Shown here one piece after another: positions 41,936-52,860 of a stretch of DNA of 64,000 bases; the stretch's first letter is position 1, and every line of letters starts with the position of its first letter. This stretch comes from Apoda limacodes (Eukaryota > Arthropoda > Insecta > Lepidoptera > Limacodidae), in contig OX291553.1 in assembly GCA_946406115.1 (NCBI GenBank), positions 16,559,001 through 16,623,000 of the forward strand, given 5' to 3'. The notes under the pieces were generated by a model that had not been told where the DNA came from, ran no database searches, and saw only the letters and a program-made list of their open reading frames with translations. The position numbers were made by a program, and so were the translations under genes.

Positions 41936-44759
41936 TAAAATATGATGTGATAAACAATAAACGTGTTACTGTGTACGTGTTTTCTGGTTTCATTTTCTAA
42001 CAATTTATTTATGAAAGCGGATAATATAAATAAGAAAATAGATAGTGCTAACTGAAGCTTAGACAAAATGGTACTGATTATATAAGGGGTCATATACCGC
42101 CGATCTTAATCTATATTTTAGAATATTGAAATACCAATAAACAAAAACTAGCTAAGAGCGAGTCCGATCCAAATTTAAATTAAATGCTTTATTTCTCAAA
42201 AATACAATATAATGTCACTTTTTTGAAGATCAAAATTCACGTATTAATAGCGTTAGTATCTTATTCTTAGAATTTAAAATTATCCTTTAAATAAAACATA
42301 TTTGCAGACACATAAAAGAAAGTAGGCAAAGTAGTACGTAATATCACGGTTTGTGATTAAGAAATTTTACATTCAATTTCGTTGACATGCTAAGCCTCGT
42401 AACTTCTTTGAAACGAAGTCGTAAGTTAGTTAAGTACCTGAAAATGTAACTTATATATTCAAATTATGTACCAAGCAGGAAAAATGTATGCATCTTATTA
42501 AATAATATCTGTGTGCATTGAATACAAGTTTGAAAATATATGTGTATAGGTACTAATGTACCTAATAGTCGTATTTCTTAAAACTTTCATAGATTTTATA
42601 AAAAAGTAACTGGATTTGTCATTCAAAAGATAAGAAGCGTGGAAGAAAAAACTAAAAGAGGTAATGATAATAAAAGAGATAATAAAAATAAAAAAGGCAG
42701 AAAAAGTAAGAAGACAGAAGATGTTAGTACGGTAAATGGAAAATGAAAGCTACGTATAGATAGTTACATGATGAAAATATGGTAAAGGATTGAATGAAAG
42801 TATGTGGAAATACCGGAAATATGTAGGTACTCTCAAATATGATCTCTTCGAAAATAACCATTTGGAGGAAACAGAAACTACAAATTAGAATAAGATACTA
42901 CGCAGTATGAGTCAATCGACGTGGCTAATATCTATAAATACAAAACAGCAATTTGCTTCCATCTGTTTGTTACAGAGTTTCAAATTAGGATCTTATGTCA
43001 AAGAAAATATGATACTAAAAACTGTATTCAATTTATTTTTACTGTCGAAGTGGAAAACGTCAGCGAGGTTATTAATGAAATGACGTTTGAAATTCAGATA
43101 GTCAGTTTACACAGGCCAGTTGGTATAATAAAAGACTGATAGATATTGGAGTTCTAACTATGCTTGAGTTAAAAGAAATACTTTAAACTAGGTTAATACA
43201 TCACCAGAGAGTCACATGTGTCAGTGATTTAAAAATATCATGTCAACTCGAGACATTTCCACGGGCAGGATTATTCAATACCGAGCCAATAAAATTATCT
43301 AAACAGGATTATAATACCAATGAATAATCGTGGATAATGGGATGATGTTTAAACTTCAAACGGCTTAAAATCCATATGGTTTGGGTACTTTAGCTAGTTA
43401 ACTGACTGTACCAGCAGCTTTTGTCTACAAAAAGTGTACAGTAATCTGCTTGAGTGGAAAACTAATTGTTTTTTTTTTCATAGGTTCAATCAACAATCAT
43501 TGCCTCACAAGCCACAACTAATTTCCACATTTATTTTTTTTATTTTTTGGGGTATTTGTGTTTATTGTAGCTGTTTATTTTCTACACTACTTATATTGAT
43601 TTGATCATATAATCGACTATTGCATAAAGATGTATTGATGGATATAGTGAAATTATAAAGCTTTTGTTATTGGGAATCCCTAAAAAATATGATCAATCAC
43701 GTCTATAACATTACTGTAAATATGGTTTAAATTGATAACTTCATTTTTGAAGTCGGTTAAAAAAAGAAGTTTGTTTTGAACATGCCATAAAAAGTATTAA
43801 GATAAAAGTAATTGAGTGTAGAACTTTTCGAGAGAAGTGTAGATGAATAATAATTTCATTAAAAAACTATGAGAACAATTTCAGATTTATTCGCGGTGAA
43901 AATAATTTTCAGCTGGAATCAAATATATAGGTAAAATAAAGTTTTGATTATCCATAGCTTAACCTTTTTGTGGAATAGGTAGGGGATTATCATAAAGATA
44001 CATTGCTGATAACCGAGATACATTCAGAGAGTTTACTTTGTACATAACAGAACCTCCCGTAGTTGCCCTCGGCACTTTTTCCGAGAGACTTAAAGACAAA
44101 AAAATATATGAATGGAATTGATACCTTTAAAGATAGTAATTTGTGACTATCTTTGTTTCCCTTCTCTAACCTTTACAACAATTTAGATCAGAACTATGGG
44201 TGGATGTTTCATTGTTGATACTATTTATTTCTAACTACTTTTAAAATAAAAAAGATGTTTTTAAAATTCTTTGTTTGTTATGTCATACATATCTCCGCTA
44301 TTTCTATGCTTGCCTATTTGGATGATGTATTTATGGGAACGACTGCTTTTATAGTATTTTCATACAAATACGATGAGGATCTGCTCAGGGAATGAAAACA
44401 AAGGAAGTCTAATCTTATTGTTCATGTAGTATAAGAGTAACTGTATAAGAATAACTGTAATAGAATAAAAAAACGTCTTTAAACCACGATTAACTAAAAA
44501 TAAACAAAAGCAAAAAAATAAAAATAAGATTGTATATTGTTAAATAGGAATAAAAAGTACAAATAAAATTATTTCGATTAGAAACACGCAATTAAGTTTT
44601 AATAATGTTATTTTCTTCATTTTAACCTCTGACCGATATTAAAGTTCTTTAATTTTGTCACTTATTTTATAACCTGAAAACAAGCGATTTACACATTCTC
44701 TTTATCACTCCTGCTGTCAAATTGTCAAATGTTACTCGCTTTTATTCTGGTATAGGTAT
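41936..44759. other. long non-coding stretch
   Basis: AT-rich, with purine-rich blocks (AAAGAGATAATAAAAATAAA AAAGGCAG near 42672). No convincing coding segment; the 72-codon frame at 42921-43139 has no motif I recognise. AAGTCGGTTAAAA at 43751 is a fragment of the CCGACTTC family. Confidence 0.4.
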
Positions 44760-45370
44760 GCAATTACAGTGTTTCTACAGCCAGCTACGTCATCAGACCC
44801 TGGCTATGTGACATCGCTAATAAATAAAGCATACAATCTTTATGACAAAAGACAGTTAGATAATGAGCTTACGCACGTCAAGGAGGTACTTAAGCAAAAC
44901 GGATACAGGGGAAATATAAAACGTCCGAAGAAGAAAGAAAGTCAAACGGGGGTAAACAGAGTCCCTGCTTTTATGCCGTATTTAAAGGGAGTGACAGGTG
45001 AAATTGGTTACAGTCCGCTCTCTAAGGTAGCACAGGATGTTGTCCCTCTACATACACCTGGCGGCTACAAGGTGAACTGCAGCTGTGGTAGATATAACAT
45101 CGGATAGACCGATGACCGAAGGAACATATCACGGCTGTAAAAAACCGTCAGATAAATAAGTCAGCCATAGCCGAGCTTTTGATGGAGTCAGGGCCCAATC
45201 GCTGGATTCAATTACATCAGCCACTAATACTTTCCACCGATCGACACTATTACTCCAGGATAGTACGAGAAGCGGTTGAAATTAATAAAAATAAAAATTT
45301 CAATCGTAAAGATGGATACAGATTATCAACAACTTGGAATCCTGTCATCGGCAAATGTAATCATCCTCGA
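44760..45370 (+). pseudogene. Penelope-like element (PLE) 3' part with GIY-YIG region
   Basis: A 112-codon frame (44769-45107) has the linker between reverse transcriptase and endonuclease (VNRVPAFMPYLKGVTGEIGY), then the start of the GIY-YIG nuclease: PGGYKVNCSCGRYNIG, where family members usually have YKI-C-CG..YIG. A TGA follows directly. After a broken stretch the nuclease continues in another frame: KSAIAELLMESGPNRWI-type residues near 45160-45215, then HYYSRIVREAVEINKNKNFN RKDGYRLSTTW, with the conserved acidic REAVEI segment. PLEs encode RT plus GIY-YIG endonuclease; the RT itself is missing here. Multiple stops mean the copy is dead. Confidence 0.75.
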
Positions 45371-45570
45371 AGCAACGGACACCGGATTTATGACGTAGTC
45401 AGTATTGTATGTAGGAATACCGATAGTTCGAACATGCAAAATTGTTGAGACCAAGGTTCCCTACAAAATAGCCCGCTTCCCGAAGATGACGCCAGCTAAC
45501 AACAGTCCTCCCGTGATCACGGTCGGCGCAAGTCGGTCGAAACGTCGGAAAACAAAAAAGGTATATAATA
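45371..45570 (+). repeat. possible PLE 3' flank
   Basis: Continues after the GIY-YIG remnant with AAGATGACGCCAGCTAACAA and AGTCGGTCGAAACGTCGGAA. The CGAAAC-containing end is reminiscent of terminal sequences of Penelope-like elements, but I cannot fold a complete ribozyme here. Confidence 0.35.
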
Positions 45571-48009
45571 TTACCTATTATATAATATACCTCATATAAT
45601 ATTCACGCGATTTCAACTAGTAAAAATTGTTGTTTTAAAAATTGGCTGTAACGATACAGCGGTCGTGTCAGGTCAGCTAGTTGACAATAAAATAAATAAA
45701 GATTTAGTAAACGGACACCCAAATCAGAATAATTTAAAGGTAGTGCATTATATTTATATCAGCCATACATTAAAGTACAATTCAAACTCAATTAAACTCT
45801 TTTGATCAAAGGTATTTTAAATACACATTGTTTGAATTGAGAAATTAACAAAGCTTCTGTTCCTACCATACTAATATACAGATAGATATCACTAAATAAA
45901 AGACGTAACAAAGGGACATATTGTTTTGTTTGAAGTCAACGAAGGGTGCATGTGCTTTGTAATGTTTCCGTTTACAAATGTAAAGAAAAACTTTCCCATT
46001 TGGAGTTTAGTTTCTTGATTGGTGTATTCATGTGATATATTTCCCTTTTCAATTTAGTTGATACCTATTTAACTTTTTGTATCTTTTAAATCCTAACTAA
46101 AAAATATTTATTTTTGAACGTCTGGTTGTTGGTTTTTTATCTCTTAAATTCGATATCAATTGAACTTATTTTTGGTATAGGGATTATTGAAGGGACGGAG
46201 AAGGACATAGGTTTTTATTACAAAAAATTAAAATATTGCCCCAGCAATAATTATAATCAAATTCCACGTTGACGAACTATAGCTACGGCTTTAGCTTGCT
46301 ATGGACACTAGCTCTTTATTATCAAGGAGCTACGTAGAAATCCCATGCCATTTATCGAATTTAGCGCGAGTTAAACCGCGGACAACAGCTAGTTCTTTAT
46401 ATATTATAGAAGCTATAAACTTTTTAAGTACATAGCCCAGTTGATTTTAGCGCCCGATCAGACTGTCAGCAATTTAAATATTTTCCGTAAATCCTCGCCC
46501 CATTTAGAATTTAACTTTTTCTTAGTCTACACTCCTACGCCAGGCATAAAATGTTATCAATATTCTGAATTAATTAAGTTTTTGGAGTGAGAAAAATTTA
46601 ATATAACGGAATGTAACTTTTTCTTAATAAGGATATGTATCTTATATTTGTATCTATTTGTCTATCTGCAAAGTTCGAAAAAGTTTTAGCGCCATGTTCT
46701 CACAACATACAGATGGAAATTTATTTATAATCTTATCTAGAGTCGTTTAATAATAAAGTCTTTTTGGGCATTTCCCTGCAGCTGGCAAAGTGAGTAGGAT
46801 TTATGAAGATTCCTGTTCCTCATAATTCGAAAGTGCCTCGTTTTTCCAGAATTCCGCATCCTCTTCCTGCCTAAAAATCAATATCATAAATTCTTCTTCC
46901 TCTTCCGCTTTCTTATTATTGAAAGTATAAATTTATGAAGATATGTATATACCGACCGCCTTAAGAAATCTCCTGTCGTTTGCCCGATGCATTAGATACA
47001 CAAAAATAGACGTGTATTTGGAACTTACTTGTAAAAACGTGCCTAATTGTCTTAGTGTAGCACTTGCGATTCTTACTTTGCTCATTTCTGCATTTGCAAT
47101 TGCATTGCTGACCTGGTAGAAGTTATTCTGCCTTTTCTTCTTCGTCTTTTTCTTTCCGTTTTTTTTTGTTTTTAATCTACTCCTAAGGGTAATATTAAAT
47201 AACCTATAGCCTTCCTCAATAATTGGGCTATCAAATCCAAAGGAATCGTTCAAATCTGACTGGCAGTAGATCCGACACAAAAAAAAAAATACGACTAGTT
47301 ATTCAGCTTTATTATATTGAAATGTATTAGACTCATACTTACCTACTAATATTATATTTTCCACAGATGTTAGGTTTTTAACTTGAGTTGAAACTAGAAG
47401 CGGAACTAATGGAGCAATTCCGGCAGAAAAAGGAAATATATTAAATCATGATTTTTATGTTTCTTTTCCAGTCAAAGGCATTTACCCGTTCATTCCGAAC
47501 TCAAAGAGCGATTATTTATTCCAGGAGCGTCACTAAGGACTTGCAATTACAGAGCAAATATTTACGGAGCCGAGTGGCCGTTTGCTCTGTGCATGTGCCA
47601 AGTGCTTTTCCATTAAAGAAGTATTAGATGCTTTCTCACTGTACGTAAACGAGAGAATAGCTAATAAACATTCAGTGACCGTGCCAATTAAATTCGGAGT
47701 TTTGTTGTTAGGTACCTATTGGGTACAAGATTTATATGACCTGGACAAATAAGAAGGAGATAAATTTTAAGAAAGGCGTAAGTAGTTATCTACATTAACC
47801 AATGGCGGTAAAGAGTAATGACCCCGAAGGGACAAACATTGCTACAAAGAAACAAGCAAATTTTTTAGAATTATAATACACTAAAGAGCAAAAATAACTA
47901 GTCACTAACATACACGTTGTTTACGTTGTTTTGTAGGCAATGGCAGAGGTTATAGTAGGTGCAATTCCGAACGCAACCTTAATTAAAAAAAAAAAGGAAA
48001 ATGGCGGCA
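45571..48009. other. long non-coding stretch
   Basis: No gene. The 115-codon minus frame 46933-47280 contains a lysine run from a T-rich tract and no motif. GTTAAACCGCGGACAACAGC TAGTT near 46370 resembles the end of repeat I. Confidence 0.4.
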
Positions 48010-48340
48010 AGCTAGTTTTTTAAACATAAGATTGTTTATTTAATTAATAATTCTGTTTTATTTGAAAAATGAGCGATACAAGCTACGAAGATTTTTCTCT
48101 TACACCAGAAGAATTAAGACAAGTCTCCATTGCCGAACTTCACTTTTTACCAGAAAATTCACGTGAAAATATATTTTTCTCGCTGGTAGAGGTGAAAAGT
48201 TGTATGGACGCGTGAGCAAATTATTTCGGTATCGTGCCTTTAAATCCCTCGCTATGCTCAGTATTTAAAGTCAGCACTTCTACCAAAAAACGCTTTTACT
48301 CACTTGTATAACAAATAACTATTTCTTAAAAATAAAACAA
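48010..48340 (+). repeat. element-like segment with 48-codon ORF
   Basis: A short coding-like frame (48069-48215) is followed by sequence of mobile-element flavour (CCTCGCTATGCTCAGTATTT AAAGTCAGCAC). Boundaries are unknown. Confidence 0.35.
48069..48215 (+). CDS. short acidic 48-aa ORF, transposon-like N-terminus
   Basis: ATG at 48069 to TGA at 48213-48215. It reads MSDTSYEDFSLTPEELRQVS then IAELHFLPENSRENIFFSLV and ends VEVKSCMDA. The composition is protein-like (acidic start, then 'LPE.SR'). The LLPE-SR pattern recalls the N-terminal core-binding domain of tyrosine-recombinase-like (Crypton-type or host-domesticated) proteins, but after SREN the sequence no longer follows the expected Y..F..W pattern. 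If real it is the first exon or a truncated relic. Function not assigned. Confidence 0.3.
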   Translation: MSDTSYEDFSLTPEELRQVSIAELHFLPENSRENIFFSLVEVKSCMDA

Positions 48341-48694
48341 TGTTATCATTTTTCTCATGTCTCATACTCTGATAAAAGACCATATAATATCTAAAAACCG
48401 GGGGGAAGTAGCAAATGTTGGCCCTAGGGTCGGAAAGTAAACAAAGAAAATGTGAGTGTGTGAGTTACATTGGGCAAAGTCAGTTACCTATACAGCCGCA
48501 GTTCAATTAATAGTAGGTATATTTATTTCTTACTTGGTTGCAGGTTTTATGATTGTGATGTTATTTAAGATAATTGTCTGCACCAGATATGTGGTTTAAT
48601 ACTACCGGAAAACCGTGTTTAAATTAATTTAGGTAGATCATGACAAATTAAAAATAACTTATATATAGTAAGTTCTTTTCATTAACTAGCAACA
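48341..48694. other. non-coding, nothing recognised
   Basis: AT-rich spacer. Confidence 0.4.
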
Positions 48695-49030
48695 ACTGTG
48701 CCTACCAAACTTTAGAACAGAATTATATAATAGAAATTGCTATGCTATGAGTGTAAAAATATATAACAAACTACCGGAAGATATAAAAAACCTACAACTA
48801 ATGAATCAAAATTATATAAATGGTTGTTGGAAAAATGTTTTTATGATGTTAGACAATATTTTCAAGAAAAGTTACTTTAATGTTTAAATTTAAATTTAAT
48901 GTACAACGGTGTTAGTATAATTAATTTTTTGTAAATTTTAATGTTAATATTTGCAAGCTAATGTTTAGCGAGATGCGTCAAAGCTCTCAATATGTTTCTT
49001 ACAACCTACTATATGTACCGCATTTCAAGC
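48695..49030 (+). pseudogene. LINE C-terminal fragment
   Basis: ATGAGTGTAAAAATATATAA reads MSVKIYNKLPEDIKNLQLM; after a frameshift, ESKLYKWLLEKCFYDVRQYF. The 'YNKLPEDIKNL…FK..LK.WLL…FY' layout is the extreme C-terminus of several LINE reverse transcriptases. The 3' UTR ends in an AAATAAATAAATC simple tail at about 49022-49033. Confidence 0.6.
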
Positions 49031-49260
49031 AAATAAATAAATCAGTTAATCAACTATAACTCAAAAATACTGGCTGGTTTTATGGCGCTTGAAAAATATT
49101 GCGCGTAAAACGAAAAAAAAGGCGGGAAAGCGTGATAAGTGTAAATTCTAAGGAAGTTGAAGCGATTTAAATTTTATACCTAATAAAATAAGTTCAATAA
49201 GTGATTCTGAAATGAATTTAACGCTAGATCTAATTAGGAAAGAGGCTTAAGCTGTTATGG
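49031..49260. other. non-coding, nothing recognised
   Basis: Short AT-rich spacer. Confidence 0.4.
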
Positions 49261-50437
49261 AAAACCGTGGCCTATGGACGCTTGCAACACCAGGGGTATC
49301 ACTCGTGCGTTGCCAACCCTTCAAAAATCTAATAAATTGTTTCTTGTAGAACCCCATACTGTAGTCCTTAGCGAATACCTCATGATGGAGCTCATTCCAC
49401 AACCCAAGCTTTCGCGGGAGAAAGTTTCTCTGAAACCGCACTGTACGCGACCATTTCAGTTCTAAAGTGTGACAATGTATTCCCTGCCGATGGCAAGCGG
49501 TGCGATGGTAGAAAGCATCCGTGGGCATCATTTCGACCAATTCATCAGAACACATCCCATTGTACAAGCGGTAGAAAACCCACAGGGAGTTGTGGATGTC
49601 CAACATGTCATTGATATGCAGGAGAAATAGCGTAGGAGACAGCACAGAGCCTTGCGAGACACCAGCATTAATGTCCATGCTATCAGAGCAACTACTGTCA
49701 ACTACGGTTCGTATGCGTCTGCCGGACAAAAAGCTAGCCACCCATTTGCACAAACCCTCGGATACTCCGTAAGATGGCAACTTCGATAGAAGACCCCAGT
49801 GCCAGACCCGATCGAATGCCTTCGGTATGTTCGGTGGCTACATGCCAATGCCTCCCCCTGATTCTCAATGGATAGTGTCCATCGGCGTGTAAGATACACT
49901 AGAAGGTCACCAGTCGAGCGAACGTGGCGAAAGCCATATTGACGGTCACTCACCAGGTATCTTAGAAGCTGTATGTTGATCACATGCTCTATTACCTTAG
50001 AGAGGAAGGAGGTAGTAGCCATATACCTATAATTCTATGGATCTAATCTATCGCCTTTTTTGGGCACCGGGTGTACATTTGCAGTCTTCTATAAAGACGG
50101 AATTACCTAGTGTGGTAGGAAAGCGAGTAGAGGCTCGACTTACGATCGTCTAGAGAAAGCAACGCACGCCGGACCTCCCGCTGTGTTATGGAGATTTCCG
50201 GCATGGTCTTACTGCACCACGGTATAGTAGGTGGTACAGCGCCTTCGGCGTTCATATTCGAGTTAGAGGCAAAAAGATTAAAAGTAGATCATTCTCTTTT
50301 ACATTATGGGCCAAGTCACCATTGGTATTTCGCAGTGGTGGTAGCAACGACTTGCGGAAGTTCCTTTTGGCAGCTTTAGCAAGCGATCAGAAAGCACGAC
50401 TCTCAGAGGGATAGCTCGCAAGTCGCCTACCTATTTT
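49261..50437 (-). pseudogene. CR1-like LINE with internal in-frame deletion
   Basis: The minus strand from 50437 reads, in broken frames, AKRNFRKSLLPPLRN, QREVRRALLSLDDRKSSL-type residues near 50130-50190, and SKVIEHVINIQLLRYLVSDR QYGFR (RT fingers). A corrupted LDIAKAFDRVW follows, then an open 177-codon frame (49247-49780): PSYGVSEGLCKWVASFLSGR … NAGVSQGSVLSPTLFLLHIN DMLDIHN joined directly to SLWVFYRLYNGMCSDELVEM. The YADD box and about 190 residues after it are deleted, yet the frame is preserved across the join. It ends DTPGVASVHRPR without the usual 3' UTR or poly(A). This copy extends further 5' than any other in the window. Confidence 0.88.
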
Positions 50438-51106
50438 GCCGATGAATTGAAATTTAACCCTGTCAGTTGCTTTATTGCTGAAAAGCAAAATTAGCTAAAA
50501 ACTTTTATTTTGTCACAGATTTGTCTATTTATTTTCTGCGTTGCAAGTATCGTACTGAAGTATATGGCTACACTACGTTTTAAACGGATTTATTTCTACT
50601 TATCGGACATTTTAATACGAGCAATGTTGCAGCCATCAACAAGTAACTAATAGAGTGGCAATGGAAACAAAAATAAGAAAGGAAAGTGCAGAAATAAAAA
50701 GAGAAGAGAAAATAAAGTACGACAATATCAGAAAAAAATGTGAATAATAAAGTAAAAAATACTGCTCATATATCTACCATAAGTCCCATGAGTAGGTAAT
50801 ACGTAATATATCCGTACGTTAATGTATATATACCTAATAAATGTAGAATTAAATACAAATTTAACATTAAGATAGACTATTAAATCTTGTTTTCTTAATG
50901 CTTACATTTTCCACGAACTCACATTACATTTACCAATGCGGGAACACAGGAAAGCTCTTACACGTGGAGATTAGAGAGTTTTTATACAATGAGGTTAGAG
51001 AAACTGGGGAGACGTGGTTTAAAAATAAAGAATGAACTTCTCTTACAAAATACGTGTTACTAGTAAACTAGTACCTACATACAGCGTGTTTTAGTGACTG
51101 GTGTTT
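50438..51106. other. non-coding, nothing recognised
   Basis: AT-rich spacer with a purine-rich block near 50660-50730. Confidence 0.45.
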
Positions 51107-51613
51107 TTTTAGGGTTCCGTACACAAAGGGTAATTAGCGGAACCCTATTACTAAGACTTCGCTGTCCGTCTGCCTGTCACCAGGCTGTATCTCATGAACC
51201 GTGATAGTTAGACAGTTGAAATTTTCACAGAAGATGTATTGATGATGTAAAAAATAGAATAAAATAAATATTTAATGAGGCTCCCATACAAAAAACGTGA
51301 TTTATTTGCCCGATTTTGCTCGATATTGATATCGGCAACAGGTAGACGCTTAAAATATTTAGTTATAAAGTCACTTTAATTTAAGGGGGTTCCCATACAA
51401 AAAACGTGATTTTTTTGCTCGATTCTGCTCGATATTGATATCGGCAACAGGTAGACGCTTAAAATATTTACAGAATATTTAGTTATAAAGTCACTTTAAT
51501 TTAAGGGGGGCTCCTATACAACAAACGTGATTTTTTGCCGTTTTTATAGATAATGGTATGGAACCCATCGTGCACGAGTCCGACTCGCACTTGGCCGTTT
51601 TTTTTTTTTAGGA
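51107..51613 (+). repeat. GGTTCCG-family repeat with internal tandem duplication
   Basis: Head TTTAGGGTTCCGTACACAAA, GGAACCCTATTACTAAGACT, CACCAGGCTGTATCTCATGA. The middle block GCTCGATATTGATATCGGCA ACAGGTAGACGCTTAAAATA … AAGTCACTTTAATTTAAGGG occurs twice in tandem (about 51289-51405 and 51406-51525). The tail CGTGCACGAGTCCGACTCGC ACTTGGCCG forms a stem (51570-51590, GTGC-CGAGT/ACTCG-GCAC type). Head and penultimate tail are inverted repeats (GGGTTCCGTAC / GTATGGAACCC). Confidence 0.85.
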
Positions 51614-52689
51614 ATAATAAAATGTTTATTTCCCGTAATATACACAATCTTAATACACAAATCACAGTAACAATATCAAATCAATGCTATTTTTACACAT
51701 TTGAGTTAATATTAGTGAGGCCGTAAGCTTGTTTGTTACCTAAGTTGAATACGTAGACATAGAGATCTGGACAGCGCATTTCTTAGCCAGATGTGAAAAA
51801 AAATTCGTTGTCTGTACTACTCATAATCGCAATAAACTAAAAAAGTGAAACAGCAGGCGCAGGCAAACATTTTCGCCGCACGGTAGAAAGAGAGGGGGTT
51901 ACGTTTTACGAATTTTATAATTTTTTACCCTTCTTACGAATTTTCGATCAGATCGAGTGTCCTGATGCAGGCTTGACATTTTTTAACACACATAAAAATG
52001 CACAACGCTGTGAAAGAGGTTTGAACTTCAAAAAAAAGAATTACGTTTTGCTTTATCTCTTTTAATAGGAAGGTCAATTTTGTGTGGCTATTACACAGTC
52101 ATAGGACAGATTACAGACCTCGGATTATGCGTTGGCATAAATAGTGGATTAATAAAAAAATAATTAAAGTACCATAATAAACAAATCAATGACTTATACG
52201 AAAATAGATAAGATATACAAAGTTAACATAATCTAAGTGATTTCACGCATCGGATGTACACGTAGGTAAGTGACATCTTACTCCTTTTACTGTCACAGTG
52301 AAAGTAGAGTAAATGACATTCGAAGCAATACGAGAATTCATGGCGTTTGTCCGTGTCAATTTCTACGACAGTGAAAGATTGTGTGACGTCATACATATCT
52401 TTGAAACTCACTTTTGTTTTGTAAGTGACATGTAACACGAAACTGTAACCAAATAAATTAGTTCTATATTTAGGGTTTTGTTGGAAGTCGTATTATTATT
52501 ATATGTTACCTAAGTCGTTCTACATCCCCACTACGGGGAATATACCTTTTGTACGAGAAAGGAAGCTTAAGCCATAATATATCGCAGTTGCCTAAAAACT
52601 GAATGGTGTTGAGGTACTGGTTACTCGACTGGCATGCAGAGTTTTCAGTCTAACTTAGGTAAAAGACGGCTGTCATATGACAAAAGCTA
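51614..52689. other. non-coding; one short CR1-tail trace
   Basis: No gene. GCCGTAAGCTTGTTTGTTAC C at 51721-51741 is a trace of the CR1 3' UTR. Confidence 0.45.
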
Positions 52690-52860
52690 GGACGGAAGTT
52701 TAAAGTACTCTCCGAAGCCCGGAGGAACTCGGAAAATTGTGTCCCTAGAACGGACACCCATTCAATGAATGACCACGCACGACGTTGCTTAACATTAAAT
52801 ATCGTTTCCGATAGACGAATGGAACTAGGCCACCGAGCTCCTCGCCATAATATAATTAGG
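52690..52860 (-). mobile_element. 5S rRNA-derived SINE (subfamily 1)
   Basis: Minus strand at about 52751-52794: AATGTTAAGCAACGTCGTGC GTGGTCATTCATTGAATGGG TGTCCG. It corresponds base for base to the 3' part of 5S rRNA (AAGTTAAGCAACGTCGGGCG…TGGATGGGTGACCG). Upstream it carries GAGCTCGGTGGCCTAGTTCC; downstream it ends in GAGTTCCTCCGGGCTTCGG, as in the 58-kb copy. Confidence 0.75.

Noticed and set aside
45520..45560. Hammerhead ribozyme candidate around GGTCGAAACGTCGG
   Set aside because: The CTGATGA core and closing stems could not be found upstream, so there is no complete ribozyme.
46933..47280. 115-codon minus-strand frame with a lysine-rich block
   Set aside because: The lysine run comes from a T-rich tract. 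No recognisable domain, and flanks are non-coding.
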